DNA of 64,000 bases, taken from Lasiosphaeris hirsuta. Its lineage: Eukaryota > Ascomycota > Sordariomycetes > Sordariales > Lasiosphaeriaceae. The notes under the pieces were generated by a model, which made no database searches, was not told the origin of the DNA, and was given only the letters and a program-made list of their open reading frames with translations. Shown in pieces: positions 1-12,510 of the stretch. The number at the start of each line of letters is the position of its first letter. Within the stretch, counting starts at the first letter, position 1. The DNA is taken from the NCBI GenBank assembly GCA_030549175.1, contig JAUKUA010000001.1, positions 4,154,001 to 4,218,000 on the forward strand, in the 5' to 3' direction. Both the position numbers and the translations under genes were made by a program.

Positions 1-945
1 ACCACATTTCCAATTTAGTCGCAAGACTTTCAATACTTCATATGATACCAACCTCATTGCGTGGGTTCTTGAGAGTCTTTCTAATTAATGCCTTTCAATT
101 CTCCGGGGGTTCTTATCTTAGACCACGTAGGGCGGAAACATGGGATATTCCAAGCTCTTAGATACTTTCTTCACCCATATATCTCCCACTCCGAGGCTAG
201 TCGAAATATCTACTCTTGAAGGCATATCGTTGTGGTCAAAAACGTGTTCAAATTGAAGACACGCCAAAGACTTGGTGTGGCACGGAAGCTGCACAACCCC
301 CACACCCCGGACCGCCAGTTGTGGGGTACCGATGCTTTTATGCAACACGGCCCGGACTCAATTATGGTTTCCAATTCATTTCATTTCTCGAACGAGTCAA
401 TCCTTACCATCCAAGTGCGGCGGCGACAACTAGGTCGAAGTCCAAGATGGAATTTGAACCACATAACCACCGCTAGCTCGTGATCCAGCGGTAATCCGGT
501 TACCCCCTGGTCGTCCATGGCACCCTTATCAAAAGGAGCAGCATCGCGGCAGCTTCCGTGCGGGGTCGGGAGCGAGCATCCGCCGAGCTCTCAACCTCGG
601 CTCAAAACCATCAGCGCAGCCCGAGTCTCATTCTCGATTCTCGATTGAGCAACCCTCGTCCACCCTCGACTTACGACCATGTGTAACGTGAAACCGAACC
701 TAAACCCAGCGATGTGCTACTCAACGAGCAACTGACAGAGCACGAGTTGTTGTCATCTGGCGCCAAGCCATCTTATTTCATTGGTCCAGATCGATTGGAC
801 TAGCGGTGGCGGGCATCCCAACCACCAGCTTCGCTGGCGACAAAACGTCGACCCCCTCTTGTCTTGTTGTTTCCCCGATCGTGGCCATCGCGGGCACCTC
901 CACCGCCCCTCTTCTCCAACCCGATCGACGCCCACACCCCATATC
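1..945. other. intergenic / upstream region of the phosphotransferase gene
   Basis: No convincing coding frame is visible on either strand. The short open frames lack ATG starts or coding-like codon use. The stretch just before the ATG at 946 is C-rich and is probably promoter and 5' leader of the downstream gene. A small imperfect palindrome with GGTAA and TTACC arms lies near 490-505. A T-loop-like stretch near 450-460 was examined as a tRNA and did not fold. Confidence 0.6.
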
Positions 946-2299
946 ATGGCTGGGCAAGTCCGGCACCCCATTGACACAAGGGCGCTGGAGGCGTGGATTT
1001 CGAGGCATATCCCGGAGATCGAGCTGCCACTGGACATCAAGCAGGTATTAGAACAAACTCCTCCCAGCCCATGTCCGCAAAGGAGAAAATAGTTATCAAA
1101 GCTGACCGGCCGGGCCCCCAGTTCGGCTTCGGCCAGTCCAATCCAACGTACCAGCTCACCTCGCCTGATGGCCAGCGCTATGTGCTGCGCAAGAAGCCCC
1201 CCGGACAGCTTGTGTCAAAGACAGCGCACAAAGTCGAGCGCGAGTACCGCATCATCACAGCCCTAGCTAATACCGATGTGCCTGTCCCGAGGACGTATGG
1301 CCTCTGCGAAGACCCGAATGTCATCGGCACGCCCTTCTACATCATGTCCTTCCTCGACGGTCGCATCTTTGAGGATCCCGTCATCCCGAACGTACTACCC
1401 GACGAGCGCCGCGCTATCTGGGCTGATGCCGTGCGTGTGCTAGCCAAGCTTCACCGTGTTGACCCACGCGCTGTCGGACTGGAGAACTTCGGCAGGCCCA
1501 CCAGATTCTACTCTCGGCAGGTGGCCACATGGCGCACCATCTGTGATGCTCAAGCCGCCATTACCGATGTCGAGACTCGCGAGCCCGTGGGCCCCCTACC
1601 ACGCTTTGAGCAGATGATAGACTTCTTTGGCGATGAGAGCCAGCAGCCCGCCGACCGGGGCACTCTAGTCCACGGAGACTTCAAAATCGACAACCTCGTC
1701 TTCCACAAGTCGGAGCCGCGAGTTATCGGCATCTTGGAGTCAGTCCCCTTCTCCTCTTACTCCCTCGCTCGTATAACTAACATCTCACAAGCTGGGAAAT
1801 GTCCACCATCGGCCACCCCCTCTCCGACATCTCCAACCTCCTCACCCCCTATTTTACCGCCCGTCTCGACCCCTCCAAGTCCATCAACGTACACCCAGGC
1901 TTCCTTCCCCGCGCCACTCGCGGCTTGCCCACCCCCGAGGAGATTACGACCCTCTACTACTCGGTCGCTAATCAACATGCTCGCGCTCGCTCCTCCTCAT
2001 CGATTGAACTATCCCTTACTTCTGATCGTCGCGAGCATGACCAGGGCCAGGACCGCAAGCGCGAGCTCCAGTGGGCCCAGGCCTTCAACATGTTCCGTCA
2101 GGCCGCCATCTGCCAAGGCATTGCCGCACGTCAGGCCGGCCGTCAGGCGAGCAGTGAAAAAGCCAGGCGGTATGCTGATGCGAGGAGGCCGCTGGCCGAG
2201 TTTGCGTGGGAGCTAGTGCAGAGTGCGAGGGCGGGCGGAAGCGGGAATGGAAGTGGAGGTGGGAATGGGAACGGGGGACAGAGAGCTTCAAGGTTGTGA
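946..2299 (+). CDS. APH-family phosphotransferase (ACAD10/11 N-terminal-like)
   Basis: Three exons (946-1044, 1122-1738, 1792-2299) encode 407 aa. The introns (1045-1121 and 1739-1791) have GT-AG ends, and joining them restores a continuous frame. The product has an aminoglycoside-phosphotransferase/choline-kinase-like fold: an N-lobe with the nucleotide-loop-like FGFGQSN at about residues 34-40, the Brenner motif HGDFKIDN at 217-224 with the putative catalytic Asp219 and metal ligand Asn224, and the DWE motif at 239-241. It resembles the kinase-like domain at the N-terminus of ACAD10/ACAD11, which in animals phosphorylates 4-hydroxyacyl-CoAs; no acyl-CoA dehydrogenase domain follows here. 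The C-terminus is Gly/Asn-rich low complexity. A role in lipid or hydroxyacid catabolism is inferred from the family, and the substrate is unknown. It converges with the RING gene. Confidence 0.88.
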
Positions 2300-3720
2300 T
2301 TTCCCACCTAGGTAAGCAGGTGCTAAGAAAATGAGCAAGCAAGCATGTGGTTCTGTCCAGTCTCTGCAATAGGGGTAGGGATGGCGATTGTTTTTTATAT
2401 TCATTTTCCTTTTCTTTGCACATTTTGGCGGCGTCTGCGGGGAGTACCAAATCAGCATGCACACGCACACCCACACCCACATATACATATATAAATACCT
2501 GCATATCATGGAGGTGACGGCAATGGCGACGCGATTGGCATACATCTATTACAGATACACTACCCAGATCTAGATGATGAGACTTTGGGGACTCAGGAGG
2601 CAATTCTTAATTTTGAGTGTTAGTTATTTTCGCCATTCTCGGAATACATAGCCGCTGTGTTACTAGTCTCTCGATAGCTCTAGTCAAGAGTGCCGAGTTA
2701 CCTTGCATCCTCGGACTAGGATGCTTCCCGTCATCGTCTCCCTGACTACCTACCTACTTCGCTAGGCCGGTAGGTAGCTTTCTCCCCAAACTCTACCCCG
2801 GAAAGGGGGCCCGGTTTCTTTCTTGGCCATCGGGTATTTCGAGCGCCTCGAGCTTACGCGGACCAGGTTTTGGGCGGCTGGCAAAAGCTTGAAAAGAGCC
2901 ACGGTAATTGTAAATCCAATCGGAGCGCAAATTCCACACTGCAAACAACACATCGCATTGATAAAGCCCAGGCAACTTAATTAAGAGCGGCGGTTTCAAT
3001 TTTGCCTTCAGCTCTATCTACGTCTCCACCTAGACTGATTGAGAAAAAGAGAACGGTGACCTAGTATTTTCTCAGGCAGCATGGAAGGCAAAACTAATGT
3101 GGGCGCACTAAACGCCAGTCGAAACGAATTTGTGCCTGGTTTGTGTGCCAATCTGGATGTGTTCTCGAATCCGGACCCTCCATTTCTCATCCATCCATCC
3201 ATCCATCCATCCACCACCCCTTTCTTCCCTTTCCCGCGTCCTGTGATGACAACGAACCGAAAGAATCCACCTTTCCGTATCGTAAAAGGCATGAAAACCT
3301 TGTTTGAAAGAAGCTCGCCATCATCATGATGGGGCGGCCCCTCTGCTGCTCTCCCGTTTGTCTCGCATTCTGGCCATCGCGACCGTCTCCATTCCAGAGG
3401 TCTCCCGTGCTAAAAGGCAACGGCAATTGAACCTCAAAACTCCGAAACTCAAAACGCCGGGGTCGTGACCATCAGAGACATAAACCACATAAAATGCCAT
3501 GAGCAGAGTGAAGAGATCTATAACAATGCAGTAAAAAAAGAGATGTGTGTTGTGCATGTGTATCGGCTGGTTTGTGTAAGCGTCAGTACTATGCTGACTA
3601 GAGTAATTAAAGTCGAAGCCCTAAATCATGAAAGGTCGTCCGTCAAGGGGCGAGGGGCCTCGATCATGAGTGAACTTGGTGCTGGCCAATACGAATCGGT
3701 TGCCAGTCAGTTATGCGGCT
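2300..3720. other. convergent intergenic region with microsatellites
   Basis: This is the tail-to-tail space between the phosphotransferase gene and the RING gene. It should hold both 3' UTRs and terminators. A CA/TA-rich alternating tract lies at about 2459-2494 and a CATC tetranucleotide repeat of about six units at 3188-3213. No gene was recognised. Confidence 0.6.
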
Positions 3721-6389
3721 CTACTGCAGCCAGGACTCTCCAGCGACACTTGACGGGCCGTTAACTCCGTTCGAGGCGCCTGGGAAGCCGGGTGGATCGA
3801 GAGCGCCTACCGGGGGAAGTTGCTGCGAGTAGGCCGCCATGTGTGCAGGGCCGGGAAGCTGTCCTGGCTCAGTGGGCGGGACACCACTATGAAGCGGCAT
3901 GTGGTGATATACTGGTAAGTGGTTCTCGGCCGAGCTCGACAGGGATCCGAAGCCGACGCCCATCTGTGTCTGCGGTATCGAAGGCGGGGCGAGTCCCAAG
4001 GGCTCCACGGGTTGCAGCGGAGGCATGCCGGGGGTGCGGCCACCCATGCCAGCATTGGTGTAGCTGTAGGGCCGCTGGTTGTTGGGCATGGGCATGAACT
4101 GTCTCACAAAGTGAGGTGTCAGTGACCGACGCGGATCGTATGAAAATGGAGCATAATAAGGCGGAAGGTTGGGGGGATTTACACGCTCACGAGCCGGACT
4201 TTGCTGCAGAGGTGGTGTAGGCATCATCCCTGCGTGAGAATTGGGCCGGTTATTGCTGGCTGCGCTCGTGGATGGCGAGCCCCGGAAACTGCCATGCCTT
4301 GCCCGCGTACGCCTGCGGGATTCGGATGCCTCTGAGGGCGGCGAGCGCCGCTCGCCAGTCTGCCATGTTCTCGGCGGGCTGCTCTCGAAGCGAAGCTCGG
4401 CCCGGTCCATTATGCGCGTAAGCGGTTCGCCAGCCCTGAAATCGTTGTGAGTAAAACTCCATGGTAAAGGCGAGGAACAAAACTCACGGCGGGGGGCGGG
4501 TGTCTCCCAGGGGTCTAGCGCCCGACGTGTATCGCGGGGCATATGCGGCTTGGAGGAAGGTGTGGAGCGCCCGAGCATTTTGCGGGAACGCGGGCTCCGA
4601 ATGGACCTTATCCCGACAGTATGGACAGCTGTCTGACTCCTCAAACCATTTCTTGATACAGTGGTCACCAAATATATGCTTGCAGTGTGGGAGTCGTAAG
4701 GGAGCTTCATTTATGCCCTCGGGGTTCGGCACCCCGAATTCGTTGTAGCAGATGACGCAAGCTAGAGGGGTTAGCCAGTGTAAGACAGCTAGAGTGGAGG
4801 GACATGGCAAGAAACTTACTCCGCTCGCTTTCTTCGAGCGTGGCTGCATCCACGCTCTGCAGCTGGCTGAGGGCCTTCTTGGAGGCCACACGTTTGTTAG
4901 ACATCTGGCCGCGCAGCATCTGGTGAGCCCGAACCCGGGCCTCCTCGTTCTCTCGGTCCCGGAAGGCATTGTTGCCGACCGTGAACTGCTCGAGGAAGCG
5001 GAATGCCTGTTCTTCATCTTCTAAAGAATCCCGGTCCTCGTCGCTATCATAATCCGACTGGGGCGCGCCTCGGGCTATCCTCAAGCGAGCCGTGTAGTTG
5101 CGGCGACGTTCGGTATTGGACGGGGCGGGCGGGGTTGACGCCGCGAAGGCTTCGGAGTCGGAGGCGGTCGAAGCAGTGGCATCTGGTCGGGGCGACTCGA
5201 AGGAAGTGAAGAGCGATTGCCGGGGTAGTGGCAAGCCGGTAGAGGATGTGCCACTTCCGCTTCCGTTTGCGCGGCTGTGCTGTCCGCGGGGGGATCTGTC
5301 GGCAATGGGGAAAACGGCGGTGCGACCGGCAGAAGGAGCATCCGGGCTCGATTCTCCGGAACTCGACGACATGGACGACGAGGGCATCTGAGCTGTGAGT
5401 GAAGAGTGGGGCGGGTTTAGGGCGGGGAGACTGATGCCGCGCGGGGTAGATTGAGTCAAGGGCAGAGCCCTGTCACCGCCCGAGGACATCTGCTGTTGCG
5501 GGGCGGGAGGTGGCTGCTGCTGCTGGTGGTGTTGAGGCTGTTGCTGCTGCTGCGGTTGCTGCTGTTGCGGTTGTTGTTGTTGTTGCTGCTGCGGCTGCTG
5601 AGTATGGTGACCTGTGTGGCTAATTTGTGCAGTTTGAGGGACTGGGGGGAATCGGTGTTGAAGGGTGGACGGGTGGCGATAGCCGAAGGAAAATGAGCTG
5701 AAGCTGTCGTGGTGCTGATGCGGTGGGAGGTGTTGCTGCTGGCTCTGCCCGGGCATCTGGCCAGGCTGAATAGGCCCAGGAACAGCGCCAGGCGCACCTG
5801 CACTGGGAACAGGCACCGAGCCCCCACCTACCGCAAAGTACGCCTCGGCACCGGGCCTTGAATGCGGCAGCGAAATGTGCGGGTGTGGATGCGGAGGCAA
5901 CGTGATCGGTGCCGGAGACCACTGGAACGATGGCGGTGCTGCCGAATACCACGAGTTGAGACTGCTGGCTGCGTGGACGGGGTCGTAGTGTGAGTGTTGG
6001 TGTTGGTGTTGGTGTTGGTGCTGGTGTTGCTGGTGCTGCGAATGCGGCGAGTGGTTCTGATGCGTTTGGTGTGTCTGATGGTGCGAGGCTCCACGGTTAG
6101 GCGAAAGGAGGGGTTGGAGTGGCTGCAGCAACGGTTGGTGTGCCTGATGGCCCTGATGAGCCTGGTGGCCGGGGTGGCCCGGGTGAGCCTGGTGGCCGGG
6201 GTGGCCCGGGTGAGCCTGGCTGTGTGGAATCTGGTGCTGGTGAGGATGTTGTTGCTGGAGAGAGTGAGGATGCGGAAGATTTGCTGGGTGGTGTTCGGCA
6301 CGGAAGTACGGACAGCCCTGGGCCTGCGCGTGGTGGTTCTGGGGCACGGGCGGATCCGAGGGGTGCATCATGAAGTCCATCTCGTCCAT
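3721..6389 (-). CDS. RING-type E3 ubiquitin ligase with His/Gln-rich N-terminus
   Basis: Three exons on the minus strand (6389-4820, 4761-4488, 4435-3721) encode 852 aa. The introns of 58 and 52 nt both have GT-AG ends and keep frame. The first 520 residues are low complexity: HPGHQAH repeats near residues 57-78, an alternating His-Gln run near 117-132, poly-Gln near 263-300, then Ser/Pro-rich sequence. A short acidic and helical segment precedes the RING at about 524-572. Visible zinc ligands are Cys525, Cys528, Cys550, His552, His557 or Cys558, Cys569 and Cys572, with Trp562 where E2-contacting aromatic residues usually sit. Ligand five is not in the usual place, because the motif reads C-x-H-x-F-G-x-x-H-C. 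The C-terminus is Pro-rich and disordered. It probably ubiquitinates unknown substrates. A desert of over 8 kb lies upstream, which suggests complex regulation. Confidence 0.85.
5491..5602 (-). repeat. coding poly-glutamine tract (CAG/CAA)
   Basis: Mixed CAG and CAA codons, interrupted by Pro and His, encode a Gln-rich block at about residues 263-300 of the RING protein. Such tracts are slippage-prone and often differ in length between strains. Confidence 0.85.
6158..6219 (-). repeat. coding 27-bp minisatellite
   Basis: Two exact 27-bp copies (6158-6184 and 6185-6211) and a partial third encode the nine-residue unit AHPGHPGHQ near residues 57-78 of the RING protein. The period is a multiple of three, so unit changes keep frame. 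Confidence 0.9.
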
Positions 6390-7635
6390 GCTGCGTCGTC
6401 CGCCGACCTAGATACGATCAACAGTCTGTGTCGCACTAGACAGTTCCGATCGGGCCACAGCTGGCAGCAGTTCAACAGCACACTGGCCCCGCACGGCCAG
6501 CAAGCCGACCAGTCGCGATTACCGTCGACAGTGGACAGCGGAGACCTGCAGAGAGACCCAACAGCCCGGCCTCTGACCGACTGCAAATATACCCTAAGCT
6601 TCTTTTTCTCTCTCGCCGTCTCTATTTTTCTCTTCTGATTTCCTTCCGCCAACTTCGTCTCGCTCCTCTCTTTCCCCTCGTTCCTTCCTTGGGCGTTGTG
6701 GTTGGCGTAGTAACACAGAAATCGTGGCCTGGCCGCTCCTTCGCGGTCGGGCTTGGCGAGTCTGGCGAGGTTGGGGGGGGGGGTTCGCTCAGTTCAAAGC
6801 CTTGAACAGAAAGAGTTGGTGTTGCTGAGCTGATGGGCGTCTCTTTGCACTCGGCTTGTCCCGGCAGTGGGCGTGCAGGTGAAGAGAGAGAGGACGCTGT
6901 AAGAACTGAAAGTGAGGCTAGAGGTGAGAGCAAGCGTGAGTTGACAGTGAATGCCCTGCGGTGCTGTTGAGGCTGGTATCCCGCTGCTTCTGCCGATTTC
7001 TCTTGCGATTATCTTGTCTGCTGCCGGCTGTTGACCAGAGTACCGAGACCAGAATATGACATGGAGGGTGCTGATCTGCCGAGGTCTAAGGCCACGCTAT
7101 GAGAGCTTATTTGGCTCGGCCCAGGTAAATTCCTCTTAATTCAACACTGATGAGTGAGATTGGCAAACAGCCTTGCAATCTCTCAACAAACCCAACGACC
7201 GGATCGAGGTCTCGGTGTCGCTCTTTCGTCGGATCCGCCGGTTCTGCTGCCAGTTGCTGCAGGCGCCGTCCGTCGGTGTCGGTGTCGTTGGCACTGCGGG
7301 CGCTGCGGGCGCTGCTGGGCCTTCTCGGTCGACCCGACAGCAGTGAAAACCCGAGGGCCGCAAACCAAACCACTTGTTGCTGGCTGTCCCTCGTCTTGCC
7401 GTGTCTCACTCACAATCCGTGCTCGCTCAACCTAACCCCCTCTTGCTTTCTCCCTCTCCCGTTCTGCTTGCCTGCTCCGATCCTGGCAGGTCCCGTGGCT
7501 CGCTGTTTGCTCTTCCGTCCCTTCAGCTGGACACCCTGTAAATCGGCGGCCGACACTACCCCTGGCTTGCACTGAGAGTGAGGGCGAGTGTGGTGGGTAT
7601 GTGGGTGAGAGGGGTTGCTGGCAGAGGCGGAGGTC

Positions 7636-7657
7636 GGGGGGGGGGGGGGGGGGGGGG
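7636..7657 (+). repeat. poly(G) tract, 22 nt
   Basis: An uninterrupted run of 22 G on the plus strand. It lies 21 nt before a second run of 18 G at 7679-7696. Together they could form G-quadruplexes, or could mark a sequencing-length ambiguity. Confidence 0.9.
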
Positions 7658-7678
7658 ACCTCTGGCTGGTACGGGGTC

Positions 7679-7696
7679 GGGGGGGGGGGGGGGGGG
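7679..7696 (+). repeat. poly(G) tract, 18 nt
   Basis: An uninterrupted run of 18 G, the second member of a closely spaced pair in the desert upstream of the RING gene. Confidence 0.9.
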
Positions 7697-9666
7697 AGGG
7701 CGGAATGGGAAAACAGGACCAGAGTTAACAAGCCGGGTTGGGGGATGGCGTTGGTTTTGTATCATCAAGGCAAAAGGCAGAGCGAAAAGGCAAAGGGCGG
7801 AGAGAGGCGGGCGGAGCAGGCCAAAGGGCGAGTCTGTCAGGTCACCGAGTCACAAAGTCACAGGCTCCCGTCATCAATTCGTTTTCGGCCACAGGCAGCG
7901 CGCAGGCACTAATAGCTCCATACAGCTAGACGGGGATCCTCGCAGCCCAGGTCTCGCAACGCACGCCAGGGTTGCTGGTGGTGTCCTAGCTTGCCCGGGT
8001 CGCCGTAGTGGTGGAGCATGGCATGGAGAATGGAGCAGCAGCAACAGCACGCAGCATGGGAGCAAAAAGCAGCAGGCAGCATCAGTGTGTGGAGTCAGCA
8101 AAGTCACTCATCACCGAAGACGCAGGACGGGGCTCGCAATCAATCCTCCCATTTCCTCTCCTGCCCCTCCTGCCCCTCCTGCCGCAGGGTAGAGAAAAAA
8201 CAACGTTTGCAGACCAAGTTCCATGTGCTTGTCTATGTACATACATACGGTACAAGCGGAGTAGACGGCACCCGGTTGGGCTGGGAGGGGTGCAAAGGGC
8301 GCAAAAGTGTGCGATAGAGATGAAGCCGTCCCCCTCCCTTGGCTCTTGGTAGGCAGGACCACCAGAAACCCAAAAGCGGCCGGAACGCCAGGGAGCCAGG
8401 GCGTCAGGGCGTCACAGACACGGTGCTGCTAGCCAGCACAAAGCGACCGAGCAGCCAGCGGCCGGGAGGGGGTGGGCTAGTGGACTCGGCTCGCTGTCCT
8501 GCAAATCGCACATCGCAAATTCTGGATGCAGCCCAGCGATTCCGTGTTCCGTCACGGCCAGCACCAGCACCACCACCACCAGCATCAGCGCCAGCACGCT
8601 ACCTACATACGCAGCAGGTATGTGGTCGAAGACGGCGAGGAGCATGAAGCGTGAGTTGGTGGCTTATAACACACATAGCACACACCCCGGCCTCCATATG
8701 GGTAGGTGTCGCGCTCCATATCGTCCGTCATGTCGTTCATGTTCCTCCATGTCCACCCAGCCTGTCCAGCTGACGGGGCCTGGCCCCCTTTCTGGGCATC
8801 TGGCACCTGGCTGGGTCTCGATATCTAGCCCCCTCTCTCGTCAGATGCGCCATTCCCCTCCATTGACTTCCGACCCGATCCAAGGCGCGAATCCATACCT
8901 GTGCCGCCGCTGCCTGTCTTAGGTAGGTGCGTCGTGCATCTCCATCTCCCAAATCCGCCGACGGTGGCCCAGAAGCCAAAGGCCACACATGCAGAGGGGA
9001 TGTGGGATGACGATGGAGGATCCATGGGCGCTATGCTCTGGGCTCCAGGGCCGGATATGGCGTGGCCGCCGTGTCCGCCGCGTGCCTCGCTCCGCTATGA
9101 GGTGCAGTACTTGGTTGCTTCGCTGTGCAAGCCCAGGCCAGTGATTGCCCATTACTGCTGCTAAACCATGTTCAGACGCTGCATAAATACGCACCCAGGC
9201 TCCCAGAAACCTTGCTTGGTCCAGAAGACGGCCGGCATGGTGCATTGCGTGTTGGATTGGCTGCCGGTACCTCACAAACTATCGAGGTATATGTATGGCT
9301 GTCGCCCCCTTCCCCCGGGGCAAAAGTCTAGAGGGGGGGGGAGTGAGTGGGTGAGTGAGTGAGCGAGTGATCCATCGGGTCAGCGTTCGCCGTTCAAGTC
9401 GACGGCATACAGCAAACCTCCTCTCGCAGTGCGCCCAACCCCTCGTGATCGTCCGGGAGCCCCTACCCAATGGTGGCAGAATGCTACCAGTGGCTGCGAG
9501 TCTGCGACGTCTGGAATGAAAAACCAAGCGCCGTATATAGGCTAGGAATGGAGGGACACAAGGAATGGCCACTTCCGAGGCTACAATACTGCGTACATTA
9601 CTCCCCCTCCCCCCAGTTGCCTCTTTCTGTCGTTGCAGCGCTGGCAGGGTGGCCAGGACATCATGC

Positions 9667-9720
9667 TGTGTGTGTGTGTATGTGTGTGTGTGTGTGCGTG
9701 TGCGCGCGTGTTTGTGAGTG
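9667..9720 (+). repeat. (TG)n microsatellite
   Basis: An imperfect alternating TG tract of about 54 nt with a CG-alternating centre near 9696-9708. Purine-pyrimidine alternation of this kind can adopt Z-DNA. Confidence 0.85.
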
Positions 9721-12491
9721 TGTTGGAAACCCGCGGGTGGTAGCGGACGGAACCACGGATGCAGCGAGAAATAAAAGGCAGCAGATAAAAAGAAGGGAAC
9801 ACAAAAGAGGCAATCGACACAACCCGCCAACACCCTCTGTCTTCCGCAGGGTACTTTTATGTTTAGCAACAGCTTCGAAGAGGCCCTGCGGCGTGCCACA
9901 CCGAGACATGGCGGAACAGGGTCTCCGGCCAGAGAAAAGGACGACTGCATTTCCCGAGTTTTTTTTCTCACACTTTGGCCCTATTTGGCGCTATTTTCCC
10001 CGGTCATTTTCCTCTTGTGTTATTCTGGAGATAGCTCCTGGGAACATGGGATGTCTGCGTTGCGAGAGCGGCGGACATGAGGTGCTCAGAAGTCGTTCGG
10101 GTGCTGTGGGAACTGAATTGGTGGCTGGCCTGGCTTTAGTTTGCCGGCTGTCTGTCGGGGGTGCCGTCACCGAGCTCGCTCCTGCCCTCAAGAGCTCCAG
10201 CTCAAGCCTCTATGTGAGCCTTCCTGCCTGCCTTCCCCTTACACGTTTCCATTTGGGCTCCCGAGTTTTTAATTTGGACAATGTGAGCAATGTGAGCCCT
10301 CATCTGTCGGCCCGGCCCCATTTGGTAGGTATGACGGCCACAGAGACATGTGCGAGATATTTCCTGCTGCCTCTCCTTTGCAATACAAAGTGCCCTGATT
10401 TTTCGCCCGAGCAGCCTGCGATTAGTTATTACTTCAGGAACCCTGACCAGGCTATAGTCTCGCATGCGCGGCATGCAACAGACATCTCGTCAGCAGATGC
10501 GAGACGGCCAGACGGGATCTCCTTACTCGGCGCCAAACGACTGTGCCAAATGGCAAGACCGGGGGGGGGTTTCGGTCGCACCTTGTCCAGGCCGACCGTA
10601 CTACCCAGAGCCTGTCTCGTCCTTCCGACTCGACTTGAACTCAACCCCGGCTCGACACCCAGCAGCCTGTCGCCCTCCTCCCTGTCTGGCCGGCTGGTTG
10701 GCTTCCAAGCATGGTCAAGGGTCATGACCTAGGTTGTTTGGCGAACTCATTGCAGCGACGTGTCTCGAGCGTCTGTTGCAATCAGTTATGACCAATATGC
10801 AGAACTCGGCACCCTTGCTGCCTTGATATTAATGTTTTTGGCACTGATGAGACACAGTGACCTCTTCCGGTGGCGATGCCGGTCGCCCCTTTATCCTCGT
10901 CTGTCTCAGTGAGGAAGAACATAAATCAGGCCTGCTCTCGCCTTTCTCTCTGGCCCTTCACGCAGAGCCTCCTGAGACTCTTGACACCAATAGGCAATTG
11001 GTGGTGGCGGGCACGCAGTAGTAATGACCAGGCTCGGGCACCACGGCGGGCTCGACGGCTCGGCGCCATGTGCCCATTTCAGATTTACCCCTCATCAGCA
11101 CCCAACATGTGCTGGTTTTGGCTGGCTGTGGCATCAGCTTTTTTGCTTCTCGACTGTCAACCCCTGTCGGGAGCTACACATACCCCGCTGTTTCGCTACG
11201 CCTATCCCTGCGTCCCTGCCGCTGGAGACCTTATCGATTGGCTGTAGGAGCGCCTCCTGAGCTGTCAAGGACATGATTCGCCCTAGGTCGATCAAGATCC
11301 CTGAGACGATCACCTACCCCTGCCCCGGATGATGAAATGCATTCTTATCGCAAGGCCCGATAATCAAGATGACGGTATCGGTCCCGCTTTGAGCAGACGT
11401 GGTGGTGAGCCTGGGGAAGGCTTCGATGTTGAAACAAGTGGTGGCCGCTCCTGGGGCAAAAGGGGCGGCACCTTGGTGTGGACGCCTTGTGCTGCACAAG
11501 CGCGTCTTCTTTATTCTGTGCTGGCCGGCACTGTCCTGCCTACAGTCAAAGCAGAGCTTTTGTGCCTAGCTCTGCAGAGCACTGCGCTGATGTGTTTGAT
11601 GCTCACGAGGTTACCCCTCCTCAGCCCCTCTCTTTGTCGATAGCTCGATGGCGGGCCTGGAACGCTGGCCTGTCGCTTTCTGCTGTCGCTCTGCCCTCCA
11701 GCCAGCAGCCCCCTGCTTGACGAGACCACTCAGCGTAGAGCAGCCCACAGCAGCCCACAGCACCCTACAGCACCTACAGGCACCACAACGGGCACCACCA
11801 ACCGGCACCATGTTACTTCCGGAACCAATGGTTTGCGCGGCTTGGGCAGCGCCCCCCGTTTCCGTGCACGGCGGCTGAGGTGGTTGAGCATTTGTCTTTT
11901 TTTGATTTCCCTTTTGTCTGACACAGGCATCCCGCGAAACTTCGCCGCCGGGGATCCCAGCGGTCCCAAATATTTTCAGGGATCCTCTGCTGGGTAATTC
12001 CCTCGTCTGGAGCCAAGTGGTTCAAATAGCTCGCCTGCTCGCCCTTTTCCCCTGCTAGCGACTGCCAGCTCCCGCCATCTTTTGCCGACGTACCCAACTC
12101 ACCGCATCTTCCACGGCTCCAACGGATGCTCGGATTCCAACAAACACGGGACACTCCGGGAAAGGACTGGGCCTGGTTTTGACTCGCAGACGACGCCGTC
12201 ACTGTGCCGAAGCAATCATGCCGCAACGATGCCCTGCCGCTGCCCTGTCTTCTACATTCATTTTGTGTCCAGTCGGGCGCCGTTTTCTAGGCGTGGAGCA
12301 AGCGTCGCACAACCTTTCTTTTACTCGCCCGCGCTGGCTGTGCAATAGTCTCGGGAATGCTATATATCTCCCGTAGCGCTCTCCCTGTGCCTTCCCACAA
12401 GGATCTCGTCTTGTCTGGCCTGCTCTTTGCCACCACCCCGACAGTCGTCACTGCATCCTTGCAGCGCAGCAAATAGCGCACCACCCTCCGC

Positions 12492-12510
12492 GGGGGGGGG
12501 GGGGGGGGGG
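12492..12510 (+). repeat. poly(G) tract, 19 nt
   Basis: An uninterrupted run of 19 G in noncoding sequence. Confidence 0.9.

Noticed and set aside
430..500. possible minus-strand tRNA around a GGTTCAAATTCCA string
   Set aside because: The T-stem does not pair and no A-box with correct spacing is present.
9859..10080. 73-codon frame with a hydrophobic stretch, candidate membrane peptide
   Set aside because: It overlaps the larger chance frame at 9470-10732, and the hydrophobicity comes from T-rich DNA; no signal-peptide organisation.
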